From assembly GCA_002721975.1 (NCBI GenBank), contig PBME01000004.1, positions 1 through 54,204 on the forward strand: DNA of 54,204 bases. The letters run 5' to 3'. Position 1 is the first letter of the stretch. Each line of letters begins with the position of its first letter. This DNA is from Campylobacterota bacterium. Lineage in GTDB: Bacteria; Babelota; Babeliae; Babelales; Chromulinivoraceae. Below, one piece after another: positions 25,216 to 34,633 of the stretch. Both the position numbers and the translations under genes were made by a program. The notes beneath the pieces are model-generated. The model did not search any database and had not been told where the DNA came from. It saw only the letters and a program-made list of their open reading frames with translations.

Positions 25216-26409
25216 ATGAATAAGTATATTTTCTTTTCTATATCAATAAATATTTTTTTACTTTCTTATACGATTAATCCATTTACTTGTGTGGGTATTT
25301 GTGGCAATGACATTGTAGCAAAATCTAAGCGTGGCCAGTTAATGAGAAAATCAATTGAAGAATTAGAACATTCTATGGCTATAAGTTTTGAACAAGAGCG
25401 AAAATTAGTAGCTTCTAAAGAACTTGATTTGGTTACTAAAGAAAAAGGTATCAAAGAGCAAGCAGAGCTTTTAAGAAAAGAAGGCCTAGCGGATGAACAA
25501 AGTTTGCAAGCAGAAGAAGATAATTTACATAAAGCTTTAGATGCCTATGAACAAGAAAAGCAAGAATTGCTTGTTATGCAAAAAAAATTGCATGATCAAG
25601 CACAACAAATGAAGCAAGCTATTGATCAAAAATATTATCGTGATTTACAGTCTTTTGATAAAGAAGTTATTAAAAAACAAGCAATGACTAAAAATTGGGA
25701 TATCGTATTTGCACAAGAAAATCCTGCAACTGTGTACGTTGCTCAAAATCTAGATAAAACAGATGAGTTACTGCAAGATTTAAAGAAAGAAGAAGAGCTT
25801 TTTGAGAAAACATATACAACGCAACAAGAAGTGAAAGAGTTTTTTAAATCATTAGGAATAGTGTATTTAGATACTTTAGAGATAAGTCCTGATGTTGTGG
25901 GTGATATTAATGGTTTTTATACAGCTTATTATGATGCAAATAAAGCAACATTATATCAAAACTCAAGAAACTATATGCCACTGGTTAAGAAAAAACATCG
26001 TGGTCCAATAGCAGTAAAATGGGTGTCAGATAAAGTTGGTTTTGGAGTTTTTGCTACAGATGATATTAAAGCAGGAGAATTTATACAAGAGTACATTGGT
26101 ATATTGATGCCAGTGAGCACAAGTAATGGATTAACGAAGCATGATACGACATATGCATGGGTATATCCTGCAGCTGTAGCAAATTATAGTAGAGGTGAGT
26201 TGCTTGTTGATTCAAAACATAAAGGCAATGAAACTCGTTTTGTTAATCATGGAAATCAGCCTAATACTCTTAAAATTGATGTGCTAGATGAAGATGGAAT
26301 ATATCATCAATGTTATGTTGCAAAGCAGGAAATAAAAGCTGGAGAACAGTTACTTGTGAGTTACGGTTCAGAGTATTGGACAACGCGTAATTTCTTTGAC
26401 CAATTATAA
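25216..26409 (+). CDS. secreted SET-domain protein with an N-terminal OmpH/Skp-like coiled coil
   Basis: The 397-residue protein has three parts. A signal-like N-terminus (about 1-27) is followed by a long charged coiled coil (about 40-150) whose layout resembles the OmpH/Skp periplasmic chaperone, including a KNWDIVFAQENPATVYV segment like the Skp core end. A C-terminal SET domain (about 262-392) carries GFGVFATDDIKAGEFIQEYIG, RFVNHGNQPNT (N344, H345) for SAM binding, and GEQLLVSYGSEYW (catalytic-type Tyr 383). SET domains methylate lysines; in bacteria they are known in chlamydiae and legionellae, where some modify host histones. An exported SET protein in a host-associated bacterium suggests an effector, but secretion to the host is not shown. 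It overlaps the convergent next gene by 6 bp. Confidence 0.82.
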   Translation: MNKYIFFSISINIFLLSYTINPFTCVGICGNDIVAKSKRGQLMRKSIEELEHSMAISFEQERKLVASKELDLVTKEKGIKEQAELLRKEGLADEQSLQAEEDNLHKALDAYEQEKQELLVMQKKLHDQAQQMKQAIDQKYYRDLQSFDKEVIKKQAMTKNWDIVFAQENPATVYVAQNLDKTDELLQDLKKEEELFEKTYTTQQEVKEFFKSLGIVYLDTLEISPDVVGDINGFYTAYYDANKATLYQNSRNYMPLVKKKHRGPIAVKWVSDKVGFGVFATDDIKAGEFIQEYIGILMPVSTSNGLTKHDTTYAWVYPAAVANYSRGELLVDSKHKGNETRFVNHGNQPNTLKIDVLDEDGIYHQCYVAKQEIKAGEQLLVSYGSEYWTTRNFFDQL

Positions 26410-27270
26410 TTTTTTCTTAGACTTTTTAGATTTCTTTTTTAAGATTTTAGTTTTATTTTTCTTGGCTAAAATTTTATCTTTGTGAGTAGTTTTGATTCTA
26501 CCTGGAGATGATAGAAACTCTTTTATAAGTTTGGTAGATATTTCTATATGACTGCCAGGCTGATCACTCCAGGTTGTAGGAACTTCTTTAATGTATTTGT
26601 TTTCTAGTTGGCAAAGAAAGAAGAATTCTAGTTCCCAAGCCCATCGTTGTTCTGTCATGTGAGGTGCAACTTTTTGAATCGTATCGTATGTAAAGATCTT
26701 AGCTCCACATTGTGTATCTTTGAATGGAATATTGAGTTGTTTACGGATTATCCAGTTATAGAACTTTCCACCTGCTTTTATAAGCCATGGACGTCTTGGC
26801 CATACATTAGCACCTTTGATATAGCGACTAGCTGTAACACCATCTGTGCCAGGTAATTCTTTTATTAAATCGTGATAGTATTGAGGCAGTGTTGCCATGT
26901 CAGCATCAACAAATCCTATGTAATCATAATTTTTTTTCAGAGCGTGTAAGAATCCTTGCTTAAGAGCAAATCCCTTGCCTCCTGGCTTAAGATCTAATAT
27001 TTCTATATTGGCATGATTTTTTTGAATTTTTTTGCAGAGAGGCACTGTTTGATCACTACAGTTATTTGCAACAATTAAAAAAGTTGTTTCAAACTCAGAT
27101 TTCAAATTATCAAAATAAGGCAAGTAAGCTCCAAGTGTTGATTGAATACGTTTTTCTTCATTGTATGCAGGAATAACAATACAGATTTTTTTTGCTATTT
27201 TATGTGATTCTGTGTATGAAAAATTCGTTACAAGGATAGAAAGAAATATTAAAATAACGCTTTTTTTCAT
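26404..27270 (-). CDS. family 2 glycosyltransferase, dolichyl/polyprenyl-phosphate glucosyltransferase-like
   Basis: GT2 enzymes of this kind transfer sugar from a nucleotide donor to a lipid phosphate carrier. The 288-residue protein has an N-terminal hydrophobic segment (about 4-20), CIVIPAYNEEKRI (about 30-42), the GGKGFALKQG region, the metal-binding DADMAT motif (about 120-125) and DTQCGAKIF. This set is typical of ALG5/dolichyl-phosphate glucosyltransferase-like enzymes. The C-terminus is very Lys-rich. A good AAGGGT ribosome site precedes the ATG. The N-terminal segment probably anchors the enzyme to the membrane with a cytosolic catalytic domain. Confidence 0.85.
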   Translation of the reverse strand: MKKSVILIFLSILVTNFSYTESHKIAKKICIVIPAYNEEKRIQSTLGAYLPYFDNLKSEFETTFLIVANNCSDQTVPLCKKIQKNHANIEILDLKPGGKGFALKQGFLHALKKNYDYIGFVDADMATLPQYYHDLIKELPGTDGVTASRYIKGANVWPRRPWLIKAGGKFYNWIIRKQLNIPFKDTQCGAKIFTYDTIQKVAPHMTEQRWAWELEFFFLCQLENKYIKEVPTTWSDQPGSHIEISTKLIKEFLSSPGRIKTTHKDKILAKKNKTKILKKKSKKSKKKL

Positions 27271-27474
27271 AGATATACCCTTAAAGACATCTGTAAATTT
27301 TACTTATAGAATAAGTATATCAGCTCAAACAACAAGATACAAATGCATGAAAGTGCTTATAACAAGCAAAAAAACTTAATTAATGCTGATAATCGTTCAA
27401 TATGAAAAAAAAATGCTATTTGGTATACTAAATACTAAGTAATAGTAATATTGTAGCGATACAAGGATGTCTGT

Positions 27475-27990
27475 ATGGATAAGCTTTATGCTCCCTGGCG
27501 TGATTGTTATGTACAAGATCACATTAAAGATGGTAAATCTTGTGATGTAAAGTGTTGTATATTTTGTGATATTTTTTTAGATAAAGTTGTTGAAAAAGAT
27601 AAATTTGTTTTATATCGAGATAACGCAATAGCCATCATGCTTAATCTGTATCCTTACAATGGAGGACATGTGCTTATATTTCCTCAGGATCATACAGACC
27701 AGTTTTATACCTTGTCTCAACAGGTACAATCTCAGCTTATGATAGCAACAACAAAAAGCATGAAGCTTATTAAAGAAGTGTTGCAGTGTGACGGAATGAA
27801 TTTTGGTGCAAATGTTGGTCGTATAGCAGGTGCAGGCATTCCAAAACATGTGCATATGCATATTGTTCCACGTTGGCAAGGAGACACTGGTTTTTTACCT
27901 ATCATAGGTCAAACAAAACAAGTTTCAGTTGATTTAGAAAAAATATATAAACAGTTACAACCTGTTTTTGCTAAAGAATTTAATGGATAA
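27475..27990 (+). CDS. HIT-family nucleotide hydrolase/phosphorylase
   Basis: HIT proteins hydrolyse or phosphorolyse nucleotidyl bonds through a central His. The 171-residue protein has CIFCDIF, a CxxC that with a downstream His often binds zinc in the Ap4A-phosphorylase-like branch. It also has LNLYPYNGGHVLIFPQDH and the triad HVHMHIV with His at 125, 127 and 129. The Ap4A-type branch is likely but unproven. It is 5 bp upstream of alaS; aminoacyl-tRNA synthetases are a main source of Ap4A, so the pairing makes functional sense. Confidence 0.88.
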   Translation: MDKLYAPWRDCYVQDHIKDGKSCDVKCCIFCDIFLDKVVEKDKFVLYRDNAIAIMLNLYPYNGGHVLIFPQDHTDQFYTLSQQVQSQLMIATTKSMKLIKEVLQCDGMNFGANVGRIAGAGIPKHVHMHIVPRWQGDTGFLPIIGQTKQVSVDLEKIYKQLQPVFAKEFNG

Positions 27991-27995
27991 TTATT

Positions 27996-30590
27996 ATGAA
28001 ATCTCAAGAGTTAAGAAAAAAGTTTTATGACTATTTTGTGAGTCATGGACATGAAAAAGTTGCAAGTTCATCATTAATTCCTGCACAAGATCCTACATTG
28101 TTATTTACAAACGCAGGAATGAATCAGTTTAAAGATGTTTTTTTAGGTAAAGAACAGCGTAGTTATGCGCGTGCTGTTACGATACAAAAATGTGTTCGAG
28201 CAGGTGGTAAGCATAATGATTTGGACAACGTTGGTTTTACGCAAAGACATTTAACTTTTTTTGAAATGATGGGCAATTTTTCTTTTGGAGATTATTTTAA
28301 AAAAGAAGCAATACGATTTGCTTGGAATTTTTTGACAAAAGAAATCGGTTTTAAAAAAGATGTTATGTATATTACTGTTCACTTGTCAGATCAGGAATCC
28401 TTTGATATTTGGCACCATGATATGGGTGTTGAAAAATCAAGAATTTTTAAACTGGATGAAGATAATTTTTGGCAAATGGGTGATGTTGGACCTTGTGGTC
28501 CTTGTACCGAAATTTTTATTGATCGTGGTACAAAAGTTGGATGCGGGTTAGCTACTTGTTCACCTGCATGTGATTGTGATCGTTTTTTAGAGGTTTGGAA
28601 TAACGTTTTTATGCAGTTTGATCGTCAGCAAGATGGTACAGATGTTCCTTTGCAACAAACTGGTGTTGATACTGGCATGGGACTTGAAAGATTGGCAATG
28701 CTCGTACAAAACAAAGAGTCTGTATTTGAAAGCGATGTTTTTAAACCTTGTTTTGATAAAATTACAGAACTAACAGGACATGGATATCAAGATTCATCAG
28801 ATATTAAAGCAGCTTTTAATGTGTTAGGTGATCATGTACGTTCTGCAACATTTTTGATTAGTGATGGTTGTGCTCCTGCAAATGATGGTCGTGGTTATGT
28901 ATTACGTAAAATTATTCGAAGAGCTGCATTGTTTGCACAAAAACTAACTGATAAAAATATTTTTCCAGAGTTGTCAGGTGTTTTAATTGACTATATGAGT
29001 GACGCTTATCCAGATCTTGTTGTACAAAAAGATCGTATAGCATCGGTGTTAAAAATAGAGATAGAACGATTTGCAGATAATCTTATTCGTGGACAAAGAA
29101 TTTTGCAAGATTATATTGCTCAAGCAAGTGATAAAGTTATTGATGGCAAACAAATATTTACTTTGTATGATACATATGGGTTTCCTGTAGAGGTAACAGA
29201 ACTTATTGCAAGTGAGCAAGGTTTTACTATTGATAAACAAGGTTTTGATGTGCACATGGAACAACAAAGGCAGCGTTCAGGTAAAAAAATGAAGCAGTCT
29301 CATAAAGGATTGCAAATAGAAGAATCTATGAAAACAGTATTTACTGGATATCATTCTTTACACGAAAACGGTCAAATTATTGGACTTGTTGTTAATGAAG
29401 CATTAGTTAACACTGTTAGCAAAGGTCAAGAATGTTGGTTGATTCCAGATAAAACACCTTTTTATGTTGAATGTGGCGGACAAGTTAATGATGAAGGATC
29501 AGTAACTATTGCTGGTGTTGCAACAAAATTATTGGATTTAAAAAATCTAGATGATGCAATTTTAATTAAAATTAAAGCACCGTGTGATATTAATCTTGGT
29601 CAAGATATAAGTATGCAAGTTGATGAGTACTGGCGTAAACATACGATGAAAAATCACACAGCTACTCATTTATTACAAGCAGCTCTGCAGCAGATATTTG
29701 GAAAGCAAGTTAAGCAAGCAGGTTCTGTGGTAACTCGTGATTATCTCAGATTTGATTATACTTATCATCAACCATTAACTAACGAAGAGATTAAACAAGT
29801 AGAAGATTTAGTTAATCAAAAAATTTGGCAAAACATTCCAGTAGAAGTGCGTAATACAACATATAAACAAGCAGTTCAAGATGGCGTTATTGCATTCTTT
29901 GGAGATAAGTATAACCCTGATGATGTACGTGCAATTATTATTGGTGATTATTCAAAAGAGCTCTGTGGTGGTACTCATGTATCTGCAACAGGTGATATTG
30001 GTATATTTAAGATTGTTGAAGAGGTAGCATTAGCAGCAGGACAGCGTCGTATAGTTGCGTATACTGGAGGCAAAGCTTTGCAAGAATATCAACAAGATTT
30101 TTCTATTGTAAAGCAGCTTGGACAAGATTTAAAAATAAAGTCAGATCAAATTATAGATGTTGTTGCGCAGTTGCAAGATCAAATTCGTGATTTACATAAA
30201 CATATTAAAAATTTAAAAAAAGAGCAGTGGAAGCAGCAACTTCCTACTTGGTTAGATAAAGTAACAAAAGTGAATGGTATTTCATATTTAGCGTTAGAGT
30301 TAGATGGTTATAGTGTTCAGGATTTTCGTGAAATTGCTCATAGCTTACAGCAAAAAAAACCAGGTTTTTATTTTTTCATACAAAATGAAGGTAAGAAATC
30401 TACCTTTTTAGCAACAGTTGATAAAAGTGTATCAACTCAAGTTGATATGAAAAAGTTTAAAATTGATTTACAAGAAAAGTGTAGTTTACGTGGTGGAGGC
30501 AATGCAACGACATTACAAGGCGGTGGCCCTAATGTAGATAGTAATTGCATTACATTTATAAAAAATTGGCTACAAACAAATATAAACTAA
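27996..30590 (+). CDS. alaS: alanyl-tRNA synthetase
   Basis: AlaRS charges tRNA-Ala. The 864-residue protein is near the usual 870-880. The N-terminal class II catalytic core holds TNAGMNQFKDVFLG and RHLTFFEMMGNFSFGDYF. The editing domain has HTATH (H554 and H558) and CGGTH (C657 and H661), the four metal/editing residues. The C-terminal coiled coil and C-Ala domain end in GGGNATTLQGGGPN. All key parts are intact. It is coupled to the HIT gene upstream and to a secreted unknown 7 bp downstream. Confidence 0.97.
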   Translation: MKSQELRKKFYDYFVSHGHEKVASSSLIPAQDPTLLFTNAGMNQFKDVFLGKEQRSYARAVTIQKCVRAGGKHNDLDNVGFTQRHLTFFEMMGNFSFGDYFKKEAIRFAWNFLTKEIGFKKDVMYITVHLSDQESFDIWHHDMGVEKSRIFKLDEDNFWQMGDVGPCGPCTEIFIDRGTKVGCGLATCSPACDCDRFLEVWNNVFMQFDRQQDGTDVPLQQTGVDTGMGLERLAMLVQNKESVFESDVFKPCFDKITELTGHGYQDSSDIKAAFNVLGDHVRSATFLISDGCAPANDGRGYVLRKIIRRAALFAQKLTDKNIFPELSGVLIDYMSDAYPDLVVQKDRIASVLKIEIERFADNLIRGQRILQDYIAQASDKVIDGKQIFTLYDTYGFPVEVTELIASEQGFTIDKQGFDVHMEQQRQRSGKKMKQSHKGLQIEESMKTVFTGYHSLHENGQIIGLVVNEALVNTVSKGQECWLIPDKTPFYVECGGQVNDEGSVTIAGVATKLLDLKNLDDAILIKIKAPCDINLGQDISMQVDEYWRKHTMKNHTATHLLQAALQQIFGKQVKQAGSVVTRDYLRFDYTYHQPLTNEEIKQVEDLVNQKIWQNIPVEVRNTTYKQAVQDGVIAFFGDKYNPDDVRAIIIGDYSKELCGGTHVSATGDIGIFKIVEEVALAAGQRRIVAYTGGKALQEYQQDFSIVKQLGQDLKIKSDQIIDVVAQLQDQIRDLHKHIKNLKKEQWKQQLPTWLDKVTKVNGISYLALELDGYSVQDFREIAHSLQQKKPGFYFFIQNEGKKSTFLATVDKSVSTQVDMKKFKIDLQEKCSLRGGGNATTLQGGGPNVDSNCITFIKNWLQTNIN

Positions 30591-30597
30591 GGAATTA

Positions 30598-31311
30598 ATG
30601 AGCCCATTATATTCATTGTTACTGGTATTTTGTTATATGCAGAATGTGCATACTTGTTTATTATCAACCAAAGACTATAGAGAGCAAAGAAATCTGTTAG
30701 CGGATCAATTGTTACGACATGAGCAAGATACAAAATTGCATAATGGTTCTGAAGAAGATGTTTTACATAAGTTTGTTGAAACTTACTTTCAAGGAGATAA
30801 TTATGATAGGGGAATGGTCTTTAGAAGTGATTTATATACTAAATCTTTGTACGGAAAATTTTACGAAGATGGTACATGGCATGAAATCTGGGAAATTAAT
30901 GTTGAAACGGTAGGATGGAAAGTAGAAGATTCAAATGACGATTTAGGTAATAAGAATACTTCAGATAAGTATGACCCAGACCTAGGAAGTTTATGTACTC
31001 ATCAACCTTATTTATCTCAATATCGTTTATATTGTTGGGAGGTAGTTAACAACGGTTCAAAAATTGTTTATATTCCTTTGACAGCAAAAAGATTAGAAGC
31101 AAAAGATCAAAAAACACCTTTAATTTGGGCAACAGTTAAGCCCATACAACACAGTACAACAAAATCAATTGAAATAGATATAGGAGCCAACTTTGTAAAA
31201 ACAAGGCCTGATTCTTTCCATACTAAGCAACTTGCTTACATTCAGGCAAAAGAGGCCGAGCAAAAAGCTCTTGGAGAGCAAAAAGTCTTTGAAGGAGAAA
31301 TGTTAAATTAA
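30598..31311 (+). CDS. secreted protein of unknown function
   Basis: This 237-residue protein has a short signal-like N-terminus (LYSLLLVFCYMQNVHTC). A charged helical part follows, then a middle region rich in Trp, Tyr and Asp (about 60-145), with WHEIWEINVETVGWKVED as a clear beta-hairpin-like stretch. The C-terminus is helical. No family is recognised. AAGGAAT precedes the ATG, and the gene starts 7 bp after alaS, so it is probably in the HIT-alaS transcript. Its function is unknown. Confidence 0.65.
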   Translation: MSPLYSLLLVFCYMQNVHTCLLSTKDYREQRNLLADQLLRHEQDTKLHNGSEEDVLHKFVETYFQGDNYDRGMVFRSDLYTKSLYGKFYEDGTWHEIWEINVETVGWKVEDSNDDLGNKNTSDKYDPDLGSLCTHQPYLSQYRLYCWEVVNNGSKIVYIPLTAKRLEAKDQKTPLIWATVKPIQHSTTKSIEIDIGANFVKTRPDSFHTKQLAYIQAKEAEQKALGEQKVFEGEMLN

Positions 31312-31335
31312 TACAGAAGTAAGAAAGGTGTTAAC

Positions 31336-31881
31336 TTAACATTTCTCTTCTATGTAGCTTATAATAAGTTTAATAGATGTATCAATAAGATTGGCAACGT
31401 CTTGGTCAGATTCTTGAAATGGCGCTGTAACAAAATGTCCAACTTGAGATCGATCATCGGGCCTGCCAACCCCGACTCGTAAACGAGCAAAATTATCACC
31501 ACCAAAAGCAATTAAAGACCTTAGTCCATTGTGTCCACGTGCACTACCTCCTATTTTTTCTTTAATTTTGCCAAATGCAAAATCAATTTCATCATGCACA
31601 ACCAGTAAATTTTCTTGTTTGATACCTTGCTTATGCAAGAAAGGAAGTATTTTCCCTGAGTCATTCATAAATGTTTGAGGCTTGATGAGAGCTATTTTTT
31701 TTTCTGAAATTATAACTTCAGAAACTTCCATTTCTTTTTTTGTATGCCATGATCCATGATAGCGATTAGCAATTTCATCAAGGATTAAAAAACCAATGTT
31801 GTGTGGTGTAAATTCAAATTTAGGCCCTGGATTACCAAGGCCTATGATTGCTTTGATGCAAGAATTTTTATTGTTGTTCAT
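31336..31881 (-). CDS. pth: peptidyl-tRNA hydrolase
   Basis: Pth releases tRNA from peptidyl-tRNA dropped by ribosomes. The 181-residue protein has the N-terminal IIGLGNPGPKFEFTPHNIGF with catalytic His 27, then FMNDSGK, VVHDEIDFAFGKIK and GGSARGHNGLRS, all family motifs. Length is typical. It follows the OmpH-like gene with a 6-bp gap on the same strand. Pth works with tmRNA-type rescue systems; ssrA lies 2.8 kb away. Confidence 0.95.
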   Translation of the reverse strand: MNNNKNSCIKAIIGLGNPGPKFEFTPHNIGFLILDEIANRYHGSWHTKKEMEVSEVIISEKKIALIKPQTFMNDSGKILPFLHKQGIKQENLLVVHDEIDFAFGKIKEKIGGSARGHNGLRSLIAFGGDNFARLRVGVGRPDDRSQVGHFVTAPFQESDQDVANLIDTSIKLIISYIEEKC

Positions 31882-31887
31882 GTCTTT

Positions 31888-32553
31888 TTAGAAAATATTT
31901 AAACCTGAAGGTTCTTGATTGTTGTCTTCATCACGTGCTCGACGTTTTGGTTCTTTATTTTTTTCATGTTTGTTAAGTTCTTTAACTATTTCAGTTGTTT
32001 TTGAGATCTTAGAGCTTGAGTATACAACTGATTCTTCCATAAGTACCACGTGCCAGTTTTCACGTTCAGCAACTTCCCTGATAGTAGTTTTTATTTTAGT
32101 ATCAAAGTTTCCCATTTTTTCTTGATACATTTGTGACATTTTTGTTTCAACTTTTTTAGCTTCTGCTTGTAAGCGTTTTGCAAGGCGTTCTAATTCTGCT
32201 TTATCTTCTTCTAGCTCACGAGCTGAATCTTGTAGTTCTTCATATTTACTTTGTTTTGCTTCTTGTGATAGTAGCTTAGAATTAGCAATTTCTTCTGCTT
32301 CTTTATCTAGTTTTTTCTTTTTTTCTATTAATTCTTTTTCTTTTTTTTGTAATGTTACTTGATCTTTTTGTAAAGGCTTTGCTAGTTCTTGTTGTGCTTC
32401 TTGTAACTCTTTTTGAATGCGTTTGCCTGTTTCAGAATCTTGCATTACTTGTTGACCACTAATTGTTACAATTGTTGTTTCAGTTTTAACTAAAACATGA
32501 GAAGTTAAAAGTGTAAAAAATGAGAATAATAAAGCTTTTTTATTCGTGTTCAT
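31888..32553 (-). CDS. OmpH/Skp-like periplasmic chaperone
   Basis: Skp-type chaperones hold unfolded outer-membrane proteins in the periplasm. The 221-residue protein has a signal peptide (about 1-24) and then a core strand (VVTISGQQVMQDSETGKRI). Two long charged coiled-coil arms (about 45-145) follow, and the closing core segment is VAERENWHVVLMEESVVYSS. A polar tail (about 195-221) is extra. A CAAAAGGA ribosome site supports the ATG. Its presence implies an outer membrane with beta-barrel proteins. The SET-domain protein at 25216-26409 shares this coiled-coil layout. Confidence 0.85.
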   Translation of the reverse strand: MNTNKKALLFSFFTLLTSHVLVKTETTIVTISGQQVMQDSETGKRIQKELQEAQQELAKPLQKDQVTLQKKEKELIEKKKKLDKEAEEIANSKLLSQEAKQSKYEELQDSARELEEDKAELERLAKRLQAEAKKVETKMSQMYQEKMGNFDTKIKTTIREVAERENWHVVLMEESVVYSSSKISKTTEIVKELNKHEKNKEPKRRARDEDNNQEPSGLNIF

Positions 32554-32667
32554 ACAAATCCTTTTGAATTTTTGAAATTTGATTTATGTTTTGATTTTTT
32601 CTGTCAGAACTATATAATTTTTGGATACTTTCGTCAATTATTCTTGTGTGAAATGTTTAGGATTCCT

Positions 32668-33660
32668 GTGAAAAATATATTTTTTATTCTTTTGTTATCT
32701 TTGTCTCAGTGTATATGTGTATCAGATTATAACATTTCGACAACAGCTAGCAATATGTCAACACCGGGAAGACTAAGCAATTATTCAAGTAATAATTCTA
32801 GCAATGATGCAAGTGTAAACAGTAGTAGTTCTTTAAGAAAAGTACATAATCCGTATTTTCAAATGAAAGAAATTCAAAACAGGTATAAAGAAGCAGCGCA
32901 ACAACGAGCTTTGGCCCAAAAGCTAGAAAAAGAAGCAGCTCGACAAAGGGCATTAGAAGAGCAAAGACATAAAGAAAAAACAGAAAAAATGAATCAAGTT
33001 TGGAATTTTGTTGCTAATTTTAACCGTCATCAAAGCATATCTAAACAACAACGCTTAGAGTATTTGGAGACAGTAATGTTAGGGCTGACTCCAGAAGATA
33101 TTAATTTATATAATTCGGCTACAGGTCAAACAATTTTACATCGAGCGTCTATTATGCATGATTTAGATTTAATAAAATTTTTGATTAGTAAAGGTTCTAA
33201 TCCTTACTTGCAGACAGTGTCACCAGATAGATTTTGTGGATCAACAGTAGCTCATATATGGGCTGCTCAATACCGAAAAAATCAGACTAAATGGGTAAGG
33301 CGTTGCTTAACTTATATTATGGTTGCACATCCAGGCATACAAGAGAAAAAATCAGTATTAAAGCAAAGTCAAGAAGGATTAAAACCTATTGACTTGCTTA
33401 GTAATGACCTTCGCCAAGAAATCTTAGTGAGTTCAGCAGATGTGCATTGGTATGCACAGGAAATTGCAATAGACCCTAATGATATAACAAGCAGAAATTG
33501 TTTACGCTATTTATTTCAGCAAAATCCAGATTTGAAAAACCTTAAAGACCAAAACAATAAAACTCCTTTAGATTATCTACGTACTGATACGTTAAAAAAA
33601 TTATTTTTACCAAAAGTTACCACTAAAAAAAATAATGCTAAAAGTGGTATAAAGAATTAA
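32668..33660 (+). CDS. secreted ankyrin-like repeat protein
   Basis: With a GTG start at 32668, supported by TTAGGA 5 nt upstream, the 330-residue protein has a clean signal peptide (about 1-19). The ATG at 32653 is in frame but gives a poorer context. A Ser/Asn-rich segment and a charged coiled coil (about 60-110) follow. Residues about 150-185 form an ankyrin-like unit (GQTILHRASIMHDLDLIKFLISKGSNP), followed by a weaker unit starting CGSTVAHIWAAQ. Further degenerate copies may lie toward the C-terminus (NKTPLDYLRTDTLKKLF). Ankyrin proteins are often host-directed in intracellular bacteria. The 3' end overlaps the convergent gene by 23 bp. Confidence 0.72.
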   Translation: MKNIFFILLLSLSQCICVSDYNISTTASNMSTPGRLSNYSSNNSSNDASVNSSSSLRKVHNPYFQMKEIQNRYKEAAQQRALAQKLEKEAARQRALEEQRHKEKTEKMNQVWNFVANFNRHQSISKQQRLEYLETVMLGLTPEDINLYNSATGQTILHRASIMHDLDLIKFLISKGSNPYLQTVSPDRFCGSTVAHIWAAQYRKNQTKWVRRCLTYIMVAHPGIQEKKSVLKQSQEGLKPIDLLSNDLRQEILVSSADVHWYAQEIAIDPNDITSRNCLRYLFQQNPDLKNLKDQNNKTPLDYLRTDTLKKLFLPKVTTKKNNAKSGIKN

Positions 33661-34603
33661 TTTCTGCAATAGCGTATTTAAAACGTTGTAAAGATTCTTT
33701 TGTATAACAAGAAGCAATATCATTTACAAGATTTTTCCACAACATACGTTCTTTGTTACTTTTGCTTTTGTATCTAATTTTACCAATAAACAGCGCAGTT
33801 TCTAGTGGGTTTTTTGATTGTAAAACAGCTTCGATCATACTTCTGATTTCTGTAAAGTGCCAACATAAATGAATCGCTTTTTGTGAGAGTTTTTTATTAA
33901 CAAAATTGAAATTTGTTAATAAAAACGTAAATAAATTACTTTGATGTTCAATATGAGAAGCTGCTTCTAATAAACCAACAAGTAGTAAGTTAGATAACTC
34001 GATAAAGCGTACGCTTTTGTTCGTGCATGGTTCTATATAAAAAATACCATTATTTTCTGAAAGCGCTTCATAAAAATGTTTAATATTTTCTTTGGAATAT
34101 AGGTTAGAGTTGCAGATAATAAAATGTGTATGAGTATCAGTACCAGACGTAGCAGTAATTGTACTTAATCGATTAGATAATAAAATTTTAATATTTTTTT
34201 TAGTAGTGAATTTTTGTATAAAATGTTTAATAAAATGTAACACTTCTGGATCGATATCTTCTTCGGAAATAATATAGTCTTGTGATTTTTGTAAATCGTT
34301 TTCTTTTAATTCAAAATAAAGTTGAGCAAGGTTGGGGTTAGCTAATAAAGTTTCAACTTGCTCAAAAGGTAGTTGAAGATCTTGTTCTATATAATTACGT
34401 AGCTTTTGCCAGGTATTATTAAAAAGTTTATTCCACTTTTTGATCAGTTCTTGATAAGAATTTTTTTTTAAAATAATCTGCTCGTTATTATGAAAGCGTA
34501 AACGAGGTTCTTGAGAAAGTAGTAAATTTTGATTTTGCTTGCTTATGACAGTGTTAAAAAAACATAAAAAAAATAAAGACACTTTTAGAATTGTCTTATA
34601 CAT
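33638..34603 (-). CDS. secreted protein of unknown function
   Basis: The 321-residue protein starts at 34603, where AAGGAGATTT gives a strong ribosome site; a longer frame to 34669 would run into the tmRNA gene and is rejected. It has a signal peptide (about 1-21) and is then mostly helical and charged without recognised motifs. It lies just downstream of ssrA on the same strand with no terminator visible between them, so tmRNA transcripts may read into it. No function can be assigned. Confidence 0.65.
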   Translation of the reverse strand: MYKTILKVSLFFLCFFNTVISKQNQNLLLSQEPRLRFHNNEQIILKKNSYQELIKKWNKLFNNTWQKLRNYIEQDLQLPFEQVETLLANPNLAQLYFELKENDLQKSQDYIISEEDIDPEVLHFIKHFIQKFTTKKNIKILLSNRLSTITATSGTDTHTHFIICNSNLYSKENIKHFYEALSENNGIFYIEPCTNKSVRFIELSNLLLVGLLEAASHIEHQSNLFTFLLTNFNFVNKKLSQKAIHLCWHFTEIRSMIEAVLQSKNPLETALFIGKIRYKSKSNKERMLWKNLVNDIASCYTKESLQRFKYAIAEINSLYHF

Positions 34604-34633
34604 AAATCTCCTTGATAATAATAAATGAAAAAT

